Assembly: GCF_905220415.1 (NCBI RefSeq)
Contig: NC_059553.1
Span: 6,100,501 to 6,164,500, forward strand
Direction of reading: 5' to 3'
From: Colias croceus
Lineage: Eukaryota > Arthropoda > Insecta > Lepidoptera > Pieridae
Length of the DNA: 64,000 nucleotides
Shown here: in pieces, positions 52,601 through 61,600 of the stretch
How the letters are laid out: the number at the start of each line of letters is the position of its first letter
Position numbering within the stretch: the stretch's first letter is position 1
Program-made: the position numbers and the translations under genes
The notes under the pieces: generated by a model
What the model saw: only the letters and a program-made list of their open reading frames with translations
The model's database searches: none
Told to the model about the DNA's origin: nothing

Positions 52601-55600
52601 TACTTCTTTGCAAAACTATACTAGATTCATAACTCATTTAGTATTAATCCACTGCTGATAGAAACTTTCAGACGATCAATTTTATATCAGATCGAAGTTC
52701 ACCCTCAAGCTTTCAGTGCATTCGATTGCAGACTTACTTTTAGTATCTTTAGATTGTTTAAACTTGTGCTTGATATCCTGCTTTAAAATAATCAAATTGG
52801 TCAAAATATTATGGAGCAAATTTGTTAAAGATAATCTATGTGTAGAAATAAGTTACATACATAAAAAACCTTTTTACGGTTAAATCGAAGAAAATAAATT
52901 TTTTATAAATAATGACGCCCGTAATTTTTATTACAAACACTTATCGTTACATGAACACCATCGTAGCACCACCTACGCCGTAGCAGCGTAGCACGATGCC
53001 TACGATTGTTCAATTTGTGTAATCTACAGAGCGATGGTTCATAAATCGGGTTTTATTCGACCATCGCCACGTGTGTATGGGTAGATTTAGTGAGGTCGGG
53101 TGTAAAGTCCGGTGCACTCACGTGTCGAGGTGTAAAGCTGCCGACTTAATCTTGCTAAGTGTATTGCACTTTGATATACAACTTACATGATACACATAAC
53201 GGTGTGTGGAGCTATTTAGGTCACCGTCACTTTGTATTGATATTGTAATAAGTAGAAAGCTAATTACATGCTTTAATGTTTCAAATATCAGTTAACAAAG
53301 AAAGTTATAAGATTAATTTATTAAAACGTAAACTTTAAAAAATGAACCAGAAAACTGTTCACGGGGGCTACATGTTTCCGATTTCTTCAGTGGAGGCAAC
53401 AAGGCAATAGCGGCGCTTTATGATAAGGTTAATTAGATGGAACATTCATTCCCCCGAGCGGTGTACAGATGAGATGCGCCCGTCTGGCGAAAGATTGAGA
53501 AATAAACGCTCTTTCTTTCCGCCCTTTGAATTTTAGCTTAGCGCGCCGGCTAGTGCACTGTCCGAAACATTCAACAAGTTTTTGCTTGTTATGTTAACAT
53601 AACATAATATATTAACTAACTGTACAAGTTTTGTATAAAATATGAAATAAGCTAATTTTTGTACCTGTGTTTTGTATGCAAGTGTTACTGTACAATTTAA
53701 CTTGAAGCGTAAGTTAATGGATATTGATTCATTTATTTGAATAAAAAGAACGTTTTACGAATTATTTTTAGGTATCTACTAGTGACATCCTGAAGAACAC
53801 TTTCCTTTCAATAAAAATAAAGTTGTAAGTTAACAAAATGTTTTTCCTGGTAATATTCTCAAGACTTATAAATATCGATATTGATACAAATTGCAAATCA
53901 ACATGCGTACAAGGCACACGGGCTTATTGCTCAACATAAAATCTCTGAAGTCATTAAAACGTAATCCCATTGGTGCAAACAAATATCTACTTAAATCTAA
54001 TATCAAACAAATGAATCGATTTCCGTAGATACTTTGACCGCGTGCTGAATGTAGTTTGATCATTGCGAAGTTAACGAAGAACGAAGCGGGCATCGCCCGG
54101 AGCGGTAATTAGTCTGAAATCGAGAGAGGTCAAGTCAAACAGATCGATTTGTATGACATTTTATTGTTGTTCAGTCGTAGTTTACGGTTAAGATGATTTG
54201 GTAAAGTTCATGGTGAATTAGAATTAGTGTAGACGCATATTTTGACTATCACACTATTGTAAAAAAAAATATAAGATAATAAGTTACAAAGTAGAACTTT
54301 TGTAATATATTATAACTATATATTCCTTAACTAAAATGAATTAAAATTCGTTGGTAAATTATAATTAAAATGTCTACGAAATTTTTTATAATTGACATTA
54401 AAATAACAAAAGAAGAGTAAAACCTTGACAACGCTGACCTCAGGATGTGTTTATCATTAATTTACCGACAGAATCGAGTCTATAATTAACGCCTTTATCG
54501 GCTAAGACGATATCAATGTTCCGGTTAAGCTCCGTCAAAGCCTCAGCAAAATGAAGCATAATATAATGCAGTGAAGCGTCAATTACGCTTCAAAGCTCCT
54601 AAGTGGGGTTGGGTATTGAAGAATTAAGTCAGTTTGTGTAAATTGGCTACATCCGTGTCGACAGGAAGCGACCGGTGTTCCCCCGTACAACTTTTGATTA
54701 TATGACGCCGTGCTCATGTAGCAAATAGGGAACCAACTCGGTTCCGGTATGCTATTCTTGAGACTTGAGCATTTTGCCCGTATTTTTTTGCTTATGAAGT
54801 GGGATTGTATTGTATGATTTTTGTAGGAAAGGGTTGTGTAAAGTTTGCGATTTCGTGCGTGTAATGTGCGTTTTAGTTTAGTTGTAAAATGTAAAAATAT
54901 GTGGTCGAATGAAATTTATACTAAGCAGAGGTATTTTATTTCTTGAATAACATAATTTTTGGTTGATACCGCATACAACAGTATTTTTTCATCTTTTATT
55001 TTACATTTACGTATAAAATTACTATAATATAATAAGTGTTTAGCTATAGTCGAACAAAATTAAACGTCGAATTAAAGCCTAATTTTAAACTTTAAAGCAA
55101 CAATCTAACTGAGTGGTTATTATAAAGGTGAAATACAGTCGAGTAAAATTTTTAACTTCCAATTCATTTTGTTTGCCATACTTTGTATTGAGGTGGAGTT
55201 TAAATCGAATTCTGCAATATTGCTTGGACTCCTCTCCCATGTGATTTTCTACTTGTTTTTCATTTCGAAATGCGTATAATATGTTACTTTGATTCTTTTA
55301 TAGAGCCAATATGAACGTTATAAGTTTCCTACCCCAATGGTATTAGTGTTATTATGACTATATTTATTTTAATTTCAGTTGAACAACTTATTACGTATGT
55401 TTTATGTATGTACCTAATTACACTATGAAATGGAAATACATGCCACAATTTGATTACGATATTTTGAAATGGAAACATAAATGTTGTGAATTTACGCATT
55501 GTGGTTAAAATAATAATACGCATTCATTGTTCATACTCATAGAAGGCTAAAGATAGCAGGTTACAAAATTTATTACACTAATAATTGAATGAAAATAAAA

Positions 55601-58600
55601 AAAAGAAATGCATCGTTTTATGGAATACGAAGAAAATAAACAATATCGGTAGCGACCGGCAAGCCGTATCGATTTTCAGTCGATACGTTTGCATCTCTTC
55701 ATATTCCGCAATTGGTGGGAGTGTTTTCGTCTCGATGTGAGTGTTTCTGTACATTTGTTGTATCTGTTTCCGCGTCGAATGCTGTTCAATGGCTCGTGGC
55801 GAACACTTGCACGGACGGACGCCGTGTATGTGTTTGATGTATGTGTCACTTGATGTGCGATCTGTGTTGAATCGTTTACGTATTTCTCAAACATCATAAT
55901 ATTTTAATGAAGTAAATATAGATCCTGGAATTGGCAATTTTTTGCTTGGCGTAAAATGTTATATTAGTACGTGACAGGCTTTGCACTTTGAAACGTTATG
56001 CTATCAAAAACAGTAACGTCGCTTAACTACATAAAGGCTAAAAATAAATCAACACACAAAATTCGCGCTCTCAATAAAGTTATACACCACACTTTTCCGC
56101 AGTATAATTTCATCGCTGTCGCCCGACAAAATTCGGTTCGGGAGTTGACAGCAGACGAATAGTCGTGAACGTTAAAATGTGGGGACATTGAATTAGTGGC
56201 AGATTTTGCATTTTTCCCCGGCAAGGGATAAAAAGGCAAGCCGACGCGACGGACCGACGTTGGAACAATTACGTTACGTTCACGCGGTGCCGCGGTAATT
56301 CGATCCGTCGGCAAATGTTGATTCGACCGCGGGGCACGGGAGCGCTGCGGGGTCGGTCGGCCGAACGTACGTCACACTGATCTACTTCGGCTATAGGTTT
56401 ATTGAACTCCCACCTTAATTAAACTGAAAACCTCGCCAGCTCGCCGGTGTGGCTGATCTATCAACGTTTTTTTGATGCCTTTTCCTGCTCGCATATTGGG
56501 TTATTTTGCACTGCACTTCAATTTGGATGAGACTGAGATTATGTTTTAGTATTAATAGACATATAATCAAACCTCACACAATCTGGTTGAAAAAATATTT
56601 ATTTAATTATTCTTAATTATTTATTAGTTTTGAAGCATATGAAAAGAGTGATTTAAAAAGGATATGCTCCTCCTGCAGTACTTATGAAAAAGCGTAAATT
56701 ATGTATAAATCAATATACTTTGTATAGAGTATGTTTTAGCCGCGGCGTCTGTGTCTGTGTCATTTTACTGTACACTAATTGAACCAGGTGTTCGTTAAGA
56801 TTTAAGTCGAAACAACTTTTGAATGCTTCGATTAAATAAATTGCTTTTATTTTTGTTTTTATTTTTTGAGTACCTAAAATTATCCAGTAATAAAAAGGAT
56901 CTCAACTCAGTGATTGTATGCATTAATGTATCAAGTTTAACCCGAATTCCACGTAAAATTCCGTTATTGCAAATTTAATTTGGTATGAAAATTAATTTCT
57001 TGGTACCCCCACAATTTATTTTATTTATTTTATTTATGACACTTTACTATGCTAGTTATACAAATAACATAAAACTAAAACTTATAGCTAAACTAGCGCA
57101 GAGGGCGGCCTTATCACTAAAGAGTGATCTCTTCCAGGCAACCCACTGTGTGAAGTAATAAAGGAGGAGGTAGGTCAGAAGTACACAACTACATAAATAA
57201 TAAATACATACACTTATATATGCATACATATTACTAATCCATATACATACTCATATGCACAAAATACATACAATACATACAATTTAATACGGAATGTATG
57301 CAATAATCAGAATATATTCCGTAACAGTGGTATTCTTGATACATCATTAATTAATTATATGGAGAATGCATGAAAATCATACATTACTGCACAATAATTC
57401 TGTTACAAACTAGGAGAGGATCCCTCTGTTATTATGATGAGAGAGATGATACTTTCAGATATCAAATGAATTATCGAAATTAACCGCTTCATTGGTTCAT
57501 CATTCATTTGTTACCAAAGGTTCCGGTTAATCTTGTTTGTTATATGTGATTTTTGACACTATTAAATAAATTATGTGTGACTTGAGTCGTAGGTGAATAT
57601 AGAATAAAACATTTCTTAGTTTATAAAGGACTTAATACAGCACTTAATCTGTCGATGGTTTTCTAAATTCATTGGCCATTCTTGCTTAATAACACGGGAA
57701 TAAAATAAGTCATTTATCCTATAAAGGGGTTAATGAGAATTCAATTGGCGGTGTAATTCTTCATTTTCAAACTAAAAGTATGATGAATTGATTAATTTTA
57801 ATAAATTGTCAATTACTTTGTGACCGATACTATAGAAGTTAAGGCTGAAGCTGAAGGAAGTAGACCCTGACGAAATTGTTTCTTTGTTGAAGTACGGATC
57901 AATGGCGAACTCTTGTACGGCTTACTAATATTTTGGCTTCAAATTTAATGAAATTTGTACTGGCTCAATGGAATATAATGGTATTGGTATAACCTGATGT
58001 TTAGAAACTTTGTTGTGATATTATGTCCTTGTTTACTAATAATATCTACTAGCTAAATCAGTAGAAACCACATTGGCCAACTAAACTAAATAGTTCACAA
58101 TGTGAAAATTGTCTGTATTATATTCGAGTAAAATAGGGTAGAAATAGTGACACATTACAAACAAACATTTGTATAAACTTAAAAATTATTTATACAATTT
58201 TGTAAACTACTACACTTTCATAACTTGTAGCAATTTCACCAGAAGATTGTATAAGCTTTGGCCATTTAGATGGGCATATAGATAAAAGCGTTCATCAAAG
58301 GTGAACCGAGAGAAGACGAGCAGCACAATAGGCTTTATTAACATGCATATGTCCCGTCGATACAAATTTGCGATGAGATGACGTTCTTGCGGTGGCTCGT
58401 TCTAAGGGATATTAACTTAGCCATTTCTAGCGTATAATAGACTCTTGACAGGGCTTATATTATCTTTGTGAGGCACTTGCAAGCTTCAGCTGAGCTGAAT
58501 GTGGCCGATATTTGGGTTTAGCTTGTAGAAGTTGTATGGATTATATAGTTGTTTGAGAGGTTCTCTTTGAATTGCTTTTGATTGGCTCAGCGATTATTTT

Positions 58601-61600
58601 TGAACTAGCATAAAATTAATATTTAACTATTCATGTATGAATAATAATTAATCTATATATAATCTGTTTCACTTATTTAAAACATTAGATCCATTTAATT
58701 TACAGCTGTAATTAGATTAAAACACGTCTGTAACGATTAATGTAAGACGTAATTAAACGTTGACCCTAATTCAACGTTAAACTAACTTTTTTCAATGAAG
58801 TGTTCGGGTCACGCTAAGACTCAATTTTATGGGGCACCAAGTCATTGAATCACTCCCTTAGGATTTGGATCATTAAGTGGGTAAATGGTTAATGAAAATA
58901 GAATGAGCACTAAACATCGAAGCGGAATTTTGCCAGTCACCTAGCCGTCGTTAAATTTTGTTATCGTCGCGATTAAGTAACAAAACAAGTCAAGGCTCGT
59001 TTACATTGCTCTTGCCCTCATGTAGCCGGAGTGAAAATAGCCTCGCTAAAACGTTCCAATAATACTAGTCAATGTAGAGTTTTCTAGAAAATGTTCTATG
59101 AGCTAAACGAAATATTATACTGAACTGATATAAAGCTGACTTCATTGAATTTTGTTTTATTAAACAGTGGACACGTTACTTTCCTACATTCTTCGCGACA
59201 GAAAGTGGTGCAATGTAAATGAGCCCTCAGAAGCGTTGACGGGGTGACGGCGCGGGGCGAGATGCGAATAATAATCTCAGTTTACGACGGAAGCCGAGTG
59301 AATCAATAAAAACACTAATAATGCACAAGCGTAATCCGGCTCCTGCAACGTGATTACCGGCACTAACGAGCTCGTAAAGACGGATCTCCGATGCATGGCT
59401 TAGCGCCGAAACATAAGCGTCGCGGGGCGTGCTAATACCGATACCGTCTCTAGCCGAGTGGTTTGTGATCCGCGCTTTTGTGTTCCATTTGGGTTATAGT
59501 TTGATATACAGTTTTGATTGGTGATCAAATGCGTAATAGTCCTTGTGGTGTATGTCTATGACATCATTTACTGACCCTGATGATGTACTAAAATGGTTAT
59601 TACAAATCGAAAGCGAAAGGTATAACTTGATTGCTGCTACTTATTAAATTCCACGGACTATACTACTACGGTATAAATGTTCACGTTTAATGTTTATCAA
59701 AATTAAAATCTCTCTACAAAGATAAATTATTCGTTTTAAACAAAACGCGCGCAATAATCTCGGACTTTTTCCACGGAAATCCTTAAATAGTGTAGGATCC
59801 ATTATTCTCAATTTGCGCCAAGTTGAAGGAAGCGGCTGCGCGGCGGGTGTCCCCCTTGATTAAACCTCGGGATGTAAGGAGTAACAATTTGTGCATTTAC
59901 CTCGGCTCCAGCTCCTGAGCTCTACATGCCTTGGAATCGCAGTATTGCGTATACTGGTTTAATTTGCAGCTGAATTCATGCTACATATTTAATTAGAATG
60001 TCTGACACCAATGTATGTACTGGCACTTGCGTAGTCTTTTAGCTATTTTTACTCTGTAATCTAACCAATGAATGGAAAAGAATTCTCCTACTATAAATAC
60101 TGAAAAGCTGAATTGTTTTAAAACCCCTAACGAGATAAAGGCGCTAGTGTGTTAGTGCACAATGAAATAGGTGTGCAAATTGGAAAGGATTACCTGATAC
60201 TGCAGCGGCACCGGATCAGGAGTTTCGAATTAGTTTAGCGCATTTTCCTAATGCATTCTCGGGCGTATGTTAAAAAGTCAAAGAAGTTAACAATTCAGGG
60301 AAGCACGCGACATAATCCGCAGCGAGACGAGTAAACAAATTACAGGCGGGTAGGTCCAGCAGGGCCGACGTGCCGCCGGTCCGCTATTAATTTTAATTCC
60401 GTCGCAAGACGAAGATCGCCCCGGATGGGTGAACGGCACGCGCGAAACATCATGCGATGCAAAATTATTGAGATGTTTAATTGTGAGTGTACATCGGTTT
60501 ATAGTGTTATTATGCAACATTTGGATAGTCAATGGCTTGCAGACTGATTATTTAGAATATGAAAATTGAATAAAGTATATTTTTGGGAAATAGGAACTGA
60601 AATATATCTCTGAAAAAAATTGCAGGTTCCTTAGAAGTTGTGTAAACAGCAAAGCCAGTAAGATCAAGCACCAGCCTACCCTGAACATTATACGTGACAT
60701 AATACTAACAGATTGATAAACAAGCTACATCTAAAATTTGCTTTATTGTTTACCCTCATTACAATTTCAGTCGTGTAGCCGAGCAGCTTAGAAACAATTA
60801 ATTCAGCTTCACATTCCAAATTGTAAAATCGAGTTATTTTGTATTCATGGCGTATGAACGGCGGGCGTAATTCGAAGTGTGAATTAATTGGGCGAACATA
60901 GTTATGAGCGATCCGGTTAAACGTCGCCGGAGCCAGGTCGGGTGTCGGGTGTCGGCTTCCGATCGCGTCCTAACGTGTTTATTGTATCAGTGTCGGCCTT
61001 CATCAAAATGCAAATAAGGCAACGGCGCCGGACAGTTGTCCGTGTTATATTGAGTTATGCCGGCGACGTGTGCGAATTGTCTGAAAGTTTGAGTGGGCTG
61101 CTGCGGTGTGCTCTTGTTTGATGCAGCCGGTTCATTGCATGCGAGCGGTGTTTTTATTGTTTTAATTTAATATTGATGAGGCTATAAATATGAAATAAAA
61201 ATAAGTACAGTTTATATGATAGAATATCATGTATACTTTTACGAAAATGTCATCACACTATATGTATATTAGTTTTCCACAAGTTTTAAAGATTTAAGCA
61301 TGCATAGAGAGGGACTAACAGCAAAATTGACTTTGTTTTAAACTATGTAGTGATTTATATAATTTTTGATGTGTTTTTTGTAGTAAAACAAGAGGTTAAT
61401 GAATATATAAATGCAGAATAAAGTCACTTTTGCAAGTCGACAACATTTTACAGCCAAGGTGGTTGTGATTTCATATTTCGTCTTTATGGTACGGCTTCAT
61501 GGCCAGACGCTGAGTTTATCAGCGAAGCCACAGTTGGTTAAAATAAGTGCAAAATGGTGGAATTTAATATCTTACAAATTGAAAATAATAGTGTAAAAAA

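Noticed and set aside
56027..56314. 95-codon minus-strand frame in a GC-rich islet of intron 7
   Set aside because: GC-rich patches lengthen chance frames; the sequence resembles no family and lacks gene context.
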